Assembly (NCBI RefSeq): GCF_003544855.1
Contig: NZ_CP032101.1
Coordinates: 62,001 to 126,000 of the forward strand
Direction of reading: 5' to 3'
DNA from: Malaciobacter marinus
Lineage (GTDB): Bacteria > Campylobacterota > Campylobacteria > Campylobacterales > Arcobacteraceae
Length of the DNA stretch: 64,000 nt
The translations under genes and the position numbers were made by a program. The notes under the pieces were generated by a model, which ran no database searches, was not told the DNA's origin, and saw nothing but the letters and a program-made list of their open reading frames with translations. Shown here in pieces: positions 42,114 to 49,996 of the stretch. Each line of letters begins with the position of its first letter. Position 1 is the first letter of the stretch.

Positions 42114-42935
42114 ATGACTAAATTGAAGGGGTGTGGATTAGGTCTAAGAAGTGATTTTTTATTAGATTTAAAACATAACAATTTCTCACCTGATTGGTGG
42201 GAAGTTACTCCTGAAAATTGGATGCATATGCCAAGGGTTTATGAAAAAGCCTTTGAGCAAGAAGTATTCTCAAAACCTACCGTTGCCCATGGATTATCAC
42301 TATCAATTGGTTCTATTGATAAATTAAATAAAGAGTTTGTTAAAAAGATAAAAGAGTTCTTAGATAGATATAATATTGAGTTTTATTCTGAACATCTTAG
42401 TTTCTCATCATTAAATAATATGCAAACATATGAGCTTTTGCCTTTGCCTATGACAAAAAGAATGGTAAATATTATAAGTGATAGAGTAAAAGAGGTTGAG
42501 GATATAATTCAAAGAAATTTAATCTTAGAAAATGCCACATATTACTTAATACCTTATGCAAATATGCGTGAAGTTGACTTTATAAATGAAGTATTGGAAA
42601 AATCAGGTGCTAAAATGCTTCTTGATGTAAATAATGTATTTGTAAATTCAGTAAATCACTCTTTTAAAGCAAGAGATTTTATCGACCAAATTGACAAAAG
42701 TAAAATTGCATATATGCATATAGCAGGACACTATTTTGATGAGGAGTCAAATCTTAGAATAGATTCTCATGGCATGCCAATTTGTAGTGGAGTTTGGAAA
42801 CTTTTAGAGTATACTTTAAAGCAAATAAATGCCCCTGTGATGATAGAAAGGGATAATAATATTCCACCATTAAGTGAGCTTGAAAAAGAGTATCTGCACA
42901 TGAAAAACATAGTAAAAGAAGTTCAAAATGGCTGA
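42114..42935 (+). CDS. bufB: MNIO-family (DUF692) RiPP-modifying iron enzyme, BufB/HvfB type
   Basis: The 273-residue TIM-barrel protein of DUF692 (PF05114) has metal-ligand candidates spaced as in the multinuclear non-haem iron oxidative enzymes: H59 (VAHGLSLSIG), E93-H94 (SEHLSF), E139-N140 (LENATYY), D171 and N174 (LDVNNVFVN), H202 and H206 (HIAGH), D217 and H219 (DSHG), E245 (IERDNN). It would modify cysteines of the BufA precursor with oxygen before export. It overlaps the partner gene bufC by 8 nt. Confidence 0.92.
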   Translation: MTKLKGCGLGLRSDFLLDLKHNNFSPDWWEVTPENWMHMPRVYEKAFEQEVFSKPTVAHGLSLSIGSIDKLNKEFVKKIKEFLDRYNIEFYSEHLSFSSLNNMQTYELLPLPMTKRMVNIISDRVKEVEDIIQRNLILENATYYLIPYANMREVDFINEVLEKSGAKMLLDVNNVFVNSVNHSFKARDFIDQIDKSKIAYMHIAGHYFDEESNLRIDSHGMPICSGVWKLLEYTLKQINAPVMIERDNNIPPLSELEKEYLHMKNIVKEVQNG

Positions 42936-43620
42936 TTTAGAAAGAGATATACAAGAAAATTTTATTAATATTGTTACAAAAGATAATAAAAAAGAGATCT
43001 CTTCAAAATATAAAGTTTATCAAAAGTTAGTTTACTATAGATATGAAGAGATTATAAAAAATAGTTTTTTAGAGTTTAAAAAGTATATTAGTGAAAAAGA
43101 GTTAGAAAACTCAATAAAAAAGTTTCTAAAAGAGCCTTGCACTACAGAGTTTGTTTGGCAAATTGCAAATGATTATAGAAAGTTTGTAAAGAAAAACAGA
43201 CTATTTCATGATAGAAAATATCTTTATGAACTTTTGTATTTTGATTGGATTGAGATTGAACTAGCTATGCAAGAGTACAAAATAGAAGAGTTAAAAGAGT
43301 TTCATTATGAAAATAGCTATAAACTTTCAAATAGTGCAAGACTTAAGAAATTTAACTATGATATTTTAAATGCAAATATAGAAAAAAAAGAAGAGAATTT
43401 TGCAATTATTTATTATGATTTTAAAGATGATGAGGTTAAGTATAGACAAATAAACCCAGTGATATTTTATCTTTTACGAAAAATAGATAAAACTAAAAAT
43501 ATTCAAAGCCATCTTTTAGAACTATGTTTTGAAAATGATATAGAGTTTCAAGAAGCAAAAGATGTTTTGTTTGAGCCTTTAAGTGAGTTATTTCATAATA
43601 GAATCTTCGAATCTAAATAA
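42928..43620 (+). CDS. bufC: DUF2063-type partner protein, BufC/HvfC
   Basis: The 230-residue mostly helical protein follows the MNIO gene with an 8-nt overlap. The N-terminal half (ERDIQENFINIV to about 95) matches the DUF2063 (PF09836) putative DNA-binding/partner domain, which presents the precursor to the MNIO enzyme in characterised systems. Sequence conservation is low here and the call leans on gene order. There is no signal peptide, so it acts in the cytoplasm. Confidence 0.8.
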   Translation: MADLERDIQENFINIVTKDNKKEISSKYKVYQKLVYYRYEEIIKNSFLEFKKYISEKELENSIKKFLKEPCTTEFVWQIANDYRKFVKKNRLFHDRKYLYELLYFDWIEIELAMQEYKIEELKEFHYENSYKLSNSARLKKFNYDILNANIEKKEENFAIIYYDFKDDEVKYRQINPVIFYLLRKIDKTKNIQSHLLELCFENDIEFQEAKDVLFEPLSELFHNRIFESK

Positions 43621-43670
43621 TATACTCATCTTTTATAAAAACTTTAATTTAATAATAGATATTATAAATA

Positions 43671-45107
43671 ATGCAAAAGAACAATAATTTTTTAACAATT
43701 TTAAATAATCTTCCTGAAATCATTATTCTAGTAGTAAAAAACGACACAATAATTGATTCCTTTGGGCAGATAAAAGAGAAGTTTAATAATAGCAAATTAT
43801 ATGAACATTTTAGTAAAGTAACTTATAATAAACTTTTATTATTAAAATCAAAAAATATAGATAACTTGACTATATATTGGAATAGTAAAGATTATGAAGT
43901 TTCATATTTTGATGATACATATTACTTCAAAGATGTTACAAAGTATAGGAATTTATATTTAGAATTAAAAAAAAGTCTTAGAGATTTAAGGTCTAAAAAA
44001 GAAGAACTTCATGCAGTTTTTGATTTAGCAGGAAATGGTATCTCTATTTTAAATGAAGAGGGTACTTTTCTTTATGCAAATAAATTTTTTCAAACAATGA
44101 TGGAGTATTCAATGGAAGAGTTATACAATGAGTCTTGTATATCTTTATCCTCTCCTGAATATGCACAGCCTAGTAAAAGTGCAGTACAAAGAGCTATTGA
44201 GGAAGGGATTGTTGAAAGATTTAGGAAAATATGTGTTACAAAATCAGGTAAAAAAATCAATGCTAGTATGTCTTTAAGTTATATTAAAAGTACAAATGAA
44301 ATTGTGATGATTACTTCTGATATTACTTCTGATGTAAAATATCAAGAAGATTTAAAAAGAAGAATAAACAAAGAAGTACAAAGAAGAACTAAACAATATG
44401 AAATCATGTGTCATCAATCAAGACTTGCTTCAATGGGAGAGATGATTGAATCAATTGCGCACCAATGGAGACAACCTTTAAATAGTCTTGGAGTTATTGT
44501 TCAAGGTTTAAAACATTTAAACAATAGTGAAAATTTTGATTTTGATTTGTTAAATGAAATGGAAACAGAGATGATTGAAAAAATCAATTATATGTCTGAA
44601 ACAATTGATGATTTTAGTAATTTCTTTAAAATTTCCAAAGAAAAAAAAAATTTTAATATATTAAATAGTGTAAAAGATACAATCAAACTAATTGATGTTC
44701 AATTAAAAAATGAAAATATAAAAATAAATGTAAATATTGAAGAGGGTGTAAACTTAGAACTTTATAGTTTAGAAAATGAGTTTAGGCAAGCTCTTTTAAA
44801 TATAATACAAAATGCTTTAGATATTTTAATATTAAGAAAACAGTTAAATAGTTTTATTAATATTGATATTATTCAAAATGGAAACTTCACAGAACTTAAT
44901 ATCTCTGATAATGGTGGAGGTATTTGTATGAAAAATATTGAACAAATATTTAGACCCTATGTTACTACAAAAAAACAAGGAAATGGAATAGGTTTGTATA
45001 TGTCAAAAGTGATTATAGAACATAATATGAAAGGAAATTTAACTGTGCAAAATAATCAAATGGGTGCAGTATTTACTATTTCCTTAAAATCAAAAGATGA
45101 AAATTAA
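43671..45107 (+). CDS. Soluble PAS sensor histidine kinase in the bufferin operon
   Basis: The 478-residue kinase has no membrane helix. It has an N-terminal PAS-like region (about 1-90), a second PAS (AVFDLAGNGISILNEEGTFL, about 118-235), the HisKA box SIAHQWRQPL with H264, and an ATPase domain with NIIQNALDIL and GNGIGLYMSK. A cytoplasmic sensor fits redox or intracellular metal signals. It starts 50 nt after bufC on the same strand, and its regulator overlaps it by 1 nt, so it probably belongs to the operon. Confidence 0.9.
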   Translation: MQKNNNFLTILNNLPEIIILVVKNDTIIDSFGQIKEKFNNSKLYEHFSKVTYNKLLLLKSKNIDNLTIYWNSKDYEVSYFDDTYYFKDVTKYRNLYLELKKSLRDLRSKKEELHAVFDLAGNGISILNEEGTFLYANKFFQTMMEYSMEELYNESCISLSSPEYAQPSKSAVQRAIEEGIVERFRKICVTKSGKKINASMSLSYIKSTNEIVMITSDITSDVKYQEDLKRRINKEVQRRTKQYEIMCHQSRLASMGEMIESIAHQWRQPLNSLGVIVQGLKHLNNSENFDFDLLNEMETEMIEKINYMSETIDDFSNFFKISKEKKNFNILNSVKDTIKLIDVQLKNENIKINVNIEEGVNLELYSLENEFRQALLNIIQNALDILILRKQLNSFINIDIIQNGNFTELNISDNGGGICMKNIEQIFRPYVTTKKQGNGIGLYMSKVIIEHNMKGNLTVQNNQMGAVFTISLKSKDEN

Positions 45108-45790
45108 TGGAAAAATTACATACAAAACTACAAGCATTAACTTTATTAATTGTTGAAGATGATGAGAGTACATTAAAATGGCTAGAAAGAATACTCTCAA
45201 TTTATTTTAAAGATGTAAAAGTTGCAAATAATGCAATGGATGCCTTTGCAATATTTAGAAAAGAAGATATTGATGTAATAGTTGCGGATATTCAGATTCC
45301 AGAAGTTGATGGTTTGCATTTGTTACAAAAAATTGCAAGTGTTAAGCCAAGTTGTATCAGAATAGTAATGACAGCTTTTAATAATCATATTTATTTAAAT
45401 AGGGCAATTGATGCAGAAGTGGATTTTTATTTCAAAAAGCCAATAGATATAGATGAGTTATTGGTCTCTATTTCTTTAAGTATAAAAAATCAAAAGAAAA
45501 TTATTGAGAAAATCAAACTAAAAAATAACTATGTATATGATTCTGTACAAAAGATGATAATAAATAAAAATTCAAAAATAAATTTAACAAAAAAAGAGTC
45601 CTTACTATTTGAACTTTTATATGAAAATAGAAACACAATTGTAAGTTTAGAGTATATAGAAAATTCAATTTGGGAAGAACCCACAACTAATGAAGCTATT
45701 AGAATGGTGATTTCAAGTCTTAGAAAAAAGCTTTATGAAAACTCAATCAAAAATATTAAAGGTTTTGGTTATAAACTTTGCATGAGTTAA
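45107..45790 (+). CDS. Response regulator, OmpR-type, in the bufferin operon
   Basis: The 227-residue protein has a receiver with E17-D18-D19, phosphoacceptor D61 (VVADIQIP-like) and FKKPIDIDEL, and a winged helix ending GFGYKLCMS. It is paired with the preceding soluble kinase. The first of three AATCTTA repeats before the sulfide:quinone reductase-like gene overlaps its last codon region, making that promoter a candidate target beside the bufferin promoter. Confidence 0.9.
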   Translation: MEKLHTKLQALTLLIVEDDESTLKWLERILSIYFKDVKVANNAMDAFAIFRKEDIDVIVADIQIPEVDGLHLLQKIASVKPSCIRIVMTAFNNHIYLNRAIDAEVDFYFKKPIDIDELLVSISLSIKNQKKIIEKIKLKNNYVYDSVQKMIINKNSKINLTKKESLLFELLYENRNTIVSLEYIENSIWEEPTTNEAIRMVISSLRKKLYENSIKNIKGFGYKLCMS

Positions 45791-45846
45791 ATCTTATATT
45801 AATCTTACACTAATCTTATTATTTCCTTTTGTTCTTTTGTTAGAAT
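45790..45846 (+). promoter_or_regulatory. Three AATCTTA direct repeats at 11-bp period before the SQR-like gene
   Basis: AATCTTA occurs at 45790-45796, 45801-45807 and 45812-45818, each exactly 11 bp apart and identical. TAGAAT at 45841-45846 is a possible -10. The repeats would sit just upstream of the -35, as tandem sites of an OmpR-type activator do. Confidence 0.65.
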
Positions 45847-45866
45847 TAATTATAAAAGGAGTTTCT

Positions 45867-47057
45867 ATGAAGAAAAAAATTCTTATTGTGGGTGGTGGTA
45901 CTGCTGGTACAATGACTGCAAATAATTTAGCAAGAAGACTGATGCACGAAATTGATAAAGATGAAATAGAAATTACAATGATTTCAGATTCAAAATATCA
46001 TTATTATAGACCTGGTGCTATGTATGTTGCTTTTCACAAAGCATCAGGACATGAATTTGTAAGAGAACAAAAAACTCTTTTAATGCCAGAAATAAATTTC
46101 ATAATAGATAAAGCAATACAGATAAAACCTAATGAAAATTTTGTAAAAGGGGAGAGTGGAACTATTTATAAATATGATTTTGTAGTTCTTGCTACAGGTT
46201 GTGAAGTAGCAGTAGATAGAATTCCTGGATTAAAAGAGGGTGGAAATTGGTTCTATTCATATGATGGAGCAAAAAAGCTAGCAAAAAAGCTTGGGCACTT
46301 AAAAAAAGGAAGAGTTTTAGTAACTGTTAGTTTTCCAAAAACTCCAAATGTTCCTTATCAATGCGGTATTGCACCTGTTGAAACGACGATTATGTTGCAT
46401 GATTATTTAAAAGAACATGGAGTAAGAGAAGATGTTGAGATTATATATACTTATCCAAAAGTTGCACAAAGCATAACAGATGGACTTTTTATGCAAGGAC
46501 CTACTTCTAAAGTTTTACCTTCTATTTTTGATGATATAGGTGTAAAGCATAAAACAAGTTTTACTTTAAACAAAGTTGATCCTGATAAGAAAATTGCTTA
46601 TTCAGAAGAGGGTGAGGAAATTGAGTTTGATATTTTGATGTCAACACCTCCTTTTATTGCAACAAAATTTATAAGAGAATCAGGATTATCAAAAGCTATT
46701 AATGATGAGGGATGGTTACCAACTGATAAAAAAACTTTAAAAGTTAAAGGATATGAGAATATATATACTTTAGGAGATACAGTTGATTTACCAGTTTCAA
46801 AAGCAGGTGGAACAATACATAATCAAACAGATGTTGTTGCTGATAATATTGCCTCAGAGCTTAGATACGGCTATCCAACAGAAACTTATGATGGTAAAGT
46901 AATTGCAATTGCTCAGATGGGATTATCTTGCGGAATGCCACTTTGGTATGATTATGACGAAGATGTAAAACCTACTCCTTGTAGTAAACTTGGGAGTTTC
47001 GTAAGAAAAGGTTTTAATATGGGAATTTATTGGGCAGCAGCTCGTGGAATGGTATAG
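45867..47057 (+). CDS. sqr: Sulfide:quinone oxidoreductase-like flavoprotein
   Basis: The 396-residue FAD-dependent pyridine nucleotide-disulfide family protein starts KKILIVGGGTAGTMTANNL and has a second motif, LGDTVDLPVSKAGGTIHNQ. Cysteines in VPYQCGIAPVE and at the C-terminus (GLSCGM, TPCSKLG) could form the sulfide-oxidising pair. It would oxidise sulfide and reduce quinone at the membrane. I chose ATG at 45867 with AAAAGGAG 7 nt before it; a TTG frame from 45837 lies in the promoter. A DUF1641 gene follows after 9 nt, as often seen. Exact SQR type is not resolved. Confidence 0.85.
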   Translation: MKKKILIVGGGTAGTMTANNLARRLMHEIDKDEIEITMISDSKYHYYRPGAMYVAFHKASGHEFVREQKTLLMPEINFIIDKAIQIKPNENFVKGESGTIYKYDFVVLATGCEVAVDRIPGLKEGGNWFYSYDGAKKLAKKLGHLKKGRVLVTVSFPKTPNVPYQCGIAPVETTIMLHDYLKEHGVREDVEIIYTYPKVAQSITDGLFMQGPTSKVLPSIFDDIGVKHKTSFTLNKVDPDKKIAYSEEGEEIEFDILMSTPPFIATKFIRESGLSKAINDEGWLPTDKKTLKVKGYENIYTLGDTVDLPVSKAGGTIHNQTDVVADNIASELRYGYPTETYDGKVIAIAQMGLSCGMPLWYDYDEDVKPTPCSKLGSFVRKGFNMGIYWAAARGMV

Positions 47058-47066
47058 GAGAAAATA

Positions 47067-47420
47067 ATGAGTGAAAAAGTAGAAGTTTTAAAAACAGAAG
47101 AGATGGAAAAACTTGAAGAGAAGTTCTCAATGCTAATACAAACTGGTAGAATAGATAATCTAATAGATCTATTAGCTGTTATATCAGATAATATTGAGAT
47201 GACAACTGCTCCAATGGTTGATAAAATGATAGGTACAGTAGATAATCTTGCCACTGCAGGTTTTGTAACAGAAAATGCTGTAAGATATGCAAATAGAGAA
47301 ATGAAAAAAAATGAAGTACCATCTTTATTTGGTTTACTTAAACTGTTAAAAGATGAAGAGACAAGAAAAGGCTTAGCTTTTGTTCTTCACTTAACAAAAG
47401 GTATCGGGAAGCAAGTATAG
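47067..47420 (+). CDS. DUF1641 family protein
   Basis: The 117-residue protein is helical and soluble, with FVTENAVRYANREM and a C-terminal DEETRKGLAFVLHLTKGIGK motif characteristic of DUF1641 (PF07849). Members are commonly encoded beside SQR-like or formate dehydrogenase-linked oxidoreductases, but their function is unknown. AGGAGAAAATA precedes the ATG. A bidirectional terminator follows. Confidence 0.85.
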   Translation: MSEKVEVLKTEEMEKLEEKFSMLIQTGRIDNLIDLLAVISDNIEMTTAPMVDKMIGTVDNLATAGFVTENAVRYANREMKKNEVPSLFGLLKLLKDEETRKGLAFVLHLTKGIGKQV

Positions 47421-47425
47421 TTTTT

Positions 47426-47460
47426 TAAATAAACTTTCTATTTTTTAGAAAGTTTATTTA
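47426..47460. terminator. Bidirectional terminator
   Basis: TAAATAAACTTTCT and AGAAAGTTTATTTA form a perfect 14-bp stem with a 7-nt loop between convergent genes. The MATE stop codon lies in it. Confidence 0.85.
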
Positions 47461-48802
47461 GCGTAACCTCTTTTAAAAGCTTTTGTGTATAAAAGTACGC
47501 AAAAATCGCAGCACTATAAATCATGATAAGAACACCAACCCAAAGATAGATATAATCTAAAGCAAGCCAAATAACTATAACATAAGCAATAGCATACTTA
47601 GCAATTAGTTGGCGATATAAAGCTATATACAAAATCATCTTAGGTCTTTTTATACCTTGAAGTGTTGATACACAAATAAATAGTATTACATAAGCATAAA
47701 AAACTAAAACTTCAATAACTAAATAGTCATATCCAAAGCCTATTACTATAGGATCTGAGTCAAATTGAGAAATAATAGTTTTACCAAAAATATATAAAAA
47801 TATTATTCCAAAAGTAGCAATTATAAATCCATATTTTAAAGCTTTATTTACAGTTTCCATAACTCTATCATATCTTCTTGCTCCAAAGTTATTTGAAACA
47901 ATAGAAAGAACAGCAGAACTAAGTCCAAGTGCTGGTAGAAGCATGATTTGCTCAACTCTAAAACCTACTCCATATCCTGCTACTGCTTTTACTCCGTAAA
48001 GTGATACAAAGTACATTAAAAACAAAGAACCAATAGACATAATAAGCATATTCATTGATGAGGGAATACCTTGATTTATAAGGTCTTTATATATCTTTTT
48101 ATGGGGAAAGAAATAGTTTATTTTATTAAAATGTACAAGCTTAGTATCCATAACTTTAAGTAAAAGATATGAAGCATTTAAAAGTTGTATTAGTATAGTA
48201 GAAAGTGCTATTCCTTTTAAACCCATAGCAGGAACAAATAAAAAACCATATATAAATAAAGGATTTAATGCTAAGTTTGCAAAAAAACCAAATATTAAAG
48301 TATTTCTATAAGCTTTAGTATCTCCTTTTGATACAAGTATTGCATTAAGTGCAAAATTAGTCATGAAAAATATAGTTCCAGCTAAAATTATATATATATA
48401 ATCAAGTGCCATTTGTAAGTATTCACCACTTGCACCCAATAGTTTAAATAAATAAGGTGAGATTATAAATCCAATTATTGTAAGTACTATTGCAAGCAGT
48501 TGCATAAAGAAAATACCTTTATGGGCATATATTGAAGCTAAAAAACTTTTAGAACGACCACTAGCATTTCCAATAAGTGCTGTAATAGCAGAAGAAAATC
48601 CATATCCTAATCCAATAATTGTAAAAAATATCATAAAAGATAGAGAAAGTGCAGAAATAGCTTGTGTAGAAATAAGTCCAGCATAAAATGTATCTACAAC
48701 ATTGTACATAGTATTAAAAAACATTCCCGTACTTGCAGGAATAGTTATTTGTTTAAGTAAGCTTGGAATATTATCATTAAGTAAATGGGATTTTTTTTTC
48801 AA
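47438..48802 (-). CDS. MATE-family multidrug efflux transporter
   Basis: The 454-residue inner-membrane protein has 12 predicted helices in two MatE halves (PF01554). The first half starts IPASTGMFFNTMYNVVDTFYAG, the VDTFYAG motif being typical. It exports cationic drugs or dyes using sodium or protons. The start is TTG, overlapping the stop of the MerR gene by 4 nt, so the two are coupled. The regulator-pump pairing suggests drug-inducible expression. Confidence 0.92.
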   Translation of the reverse strand: MKKKSHLLNDNIPSLLKQITIPASTGMFFNTMYNVVDTFYAGLISTQAISALSLSFMIFFTIIGLGYGFSSAITALIGNASGRSKSFLASIYAHKGIFFMQLLAIVLTIIGFIISPYLFKLLGASGEYLQMALDYIYIILAGTIFFMTNFALNAILVSKGDTKAYRNTLIFGFFANLALNPLFIYGFLFVPAMGLKGIALSTILIQLLNASYLLLKVMDTKLVHFNKINYFFPHKKIYKDLINQGIPSSMNMLIMSIGSLFLMYFVSLYGVKAVAGYGVGFRVEQIMLLPALGLSSAVLSIVSNNFGARRYDRVMETVNKALKYGFIIATFGIIFLYIFGKTIISQFDSDPIVIGFGYDYLVIEVLVFYAYVILFICVSTLQGIKRPKMILYIALYRQLIAKYAIAYVIVIWLALDYIYLWVGVLIMIYSAAIFAYFYTQKLLKEVTLNKLSKK

Positions 48803-49110
48803 TTTATTTGTGTCTTTTCTTTTATTTTTTTAAAGGCATCTTCAAGTTTTTTAATTCTTTCTTCAACTTTTTTAACAGAAGATTCAAGAGTAAAACCTTC
48901 ATCAAGGAGTTCTTTTATAAGAAGTATTTTTTTGATATTTAAATAATCAAACTTTCTAGTACCACCTTCTTTTTGACAAGAAGATATTATTATTCCTTTT
49001 TCTTCCCAATATCTTAATTTTCTTTGTGGTATCCCTGTTACTTCTGAAACATCACCTATAGTTACAAGTAATTGAGAAACTAATTTAGGGTCAAACAATT
49101 GTTCTATCAT
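48799..49110 (-). CDS. MerR-family transcriptional regulator
   Basis: The 103-residue protein has the MerR winged HTH (TIGDVSEVTGIPQRKLRYWEEKGI, about 17-40) and a short dimerisation coiled coil, but no effector-binding domain. Family members of this length sense small thiols or metals or act without ligand. One cysteine (C45) is present. The two TTGTA-N7-TACAA sites upstream have the size and symmetry of MerR operators. It is the first gene of a two-gene operon with the MATE pump. Confidence 0.9.
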   Translation of the reverse strand: MIEQLFDPKLVSQLLVTIGDVSEVTGIPQRKLRYWEEKGIIISSCQKEGGTRKFDYLNIKKILLIKELLDEGFTLESSVKKVEERIKKLEDAFKKIKEKTQIN

Positions 49111-49141
49111 TTTATTCCTTTAGTAAATTAGGATACAATAA

Positions 49142-49210
49142 TTGTAATTAATTTACAATTAAGGAAACTAATGTAAGAATTTACTTTCATAAATTGTAGA
49201 TTATCTACAA
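49142..49210. promoter_or_regulatory. Two identical-geometry palindromic operators between merR and the hydrolase gene
   Basis: TTGTA-N7-TACAA occurs at 49142-49158 and 49194-49210, centres 52 bp apart (about five helical turns). The second extends to a perfect 8-1-8 palindrome, TTGTAGAT-T-ATCTACAA. They probably bind the MerR protein and control both directions. Confidence 0.65.
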
Positions 49211-49223
49211 AAAAGGATAGTAA

Positions 49224-49895
49224 ATGACAAGAATATTTTTGATTTGTTTGATTATATTGAACTTACATGCTAAAAAAGAGGATAAAATGAATAATATATC
49301 ATTAGAAAATAGTGGATTGGTATTGATAGAATATCAAAATGAGTGGCTTAATGAGGGAACTAAATTGTCAAAATTGATGAAAGATAAAATTCAATTTAAA
49401 AACTCAATTGAGAATTCTAAAAAAGTTTTATCTTATGCTAGAAAACTAGGCTTAAATATAATTCATGTTCCTCTTATGATAAGTGACGATTATAAAGAGT
49501 TTGGAAATAATGCCAAATACGGATTACGTGCAATTATTCCAAAAGTAAAAACATGGCAAGGAAATAATAAAGATTTTCATGAGGATTTCAAACCTTTAAA
49601 AAAAGAGTTTATTGTTTCAGGAAGAATAGGTGCAAGTGGTTTTGCTAATTCAAATTTGGATGCAATATTAAGAAATAATGGAATAGAAAATATATTTTTA
49701 ATTGGGTATGCTACTAATGTTTGTGTAGATTCAACTATGAGAGAAGCACATGACAAGGGTTATAATACAACTATCATTTCTGATGCTACAAGTTCTTTTA
49801 CAAAAGAGGAACAAGAACACTTTTTAGAATATATTGTTCATCATTTTGCAGCTAAAATAACAACACAAGAGTTTTTATCTCTAAAGCCGAAATAA
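49224..49895 (+). CDS. Isochorismatase-like cysteine hydrolase, possibly with two starts
   Basis: The 223-residue protein has the isochorismatase fold (PF00857) with the nucleophile in GYATNVCVDSTMREA. The usual catalytic aspartate (IDMQ-type) is Glu in VLIEYQNEW, and the lysine position before GR seems to be Ser in FIVSGRIG, so activity may be altered. The first 16 residues, MTRIFLICLIILNLHA, look like a signal peptide. A second ATG at 49287 with AGAGGAT upstream would give a cytoplasmic form that starts where the domain starts. It is divergent from merR-MATE and has two operators before it. Confidence 0.82.
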   Translation: MTRIFLICLIILNLHAKKEDKMNNISLENSGLVLIEYQNEWLNEGTKLSKLMKDKIQFKNSIENSKKVLSYARKLGLNIIHVPLMISDDYKEFGNNAKYGLRAIIPKVKTWQGNNKDFHEDFKPLKKEFIVSGRIGASGFANSNLDAILRNNGIENIFLIGYATNVCVDSTMREAHDKGYNTTIISDATSSFTKEEQEHFLEYIVHHFAAKITTQEFLSLKPK

Positions 49896-49962
49896 ATATT
49901 ATAAAATTTTGATTCTAGAATTGATAGGTTAGATGAAAATAAAAAAATATCAATTTTTTAAA

Positions 49963-49996
49963 GATTAGAAGAGGAGATTAATCCTCTATTCTAATC
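49963..49996 (-). terminator. Terminator of hom
   Basis: GATTAGAA-GAGGA and TCCTC-TATTCTAATC pair with a 2-nt bulge around a 6-nt loop over the hom stop codon. A T-rich tract follows on the minus strand. Confidence 0.55.

Noticed and set aside
45837-45866. TTG start of the sulfide:quinone reductase-like gene
   Set aside because: It lies in the promoter region without a ribosome-binding site; the ATG at 45867 has AAAAGGAG and begins right at the FAD-binding motif.
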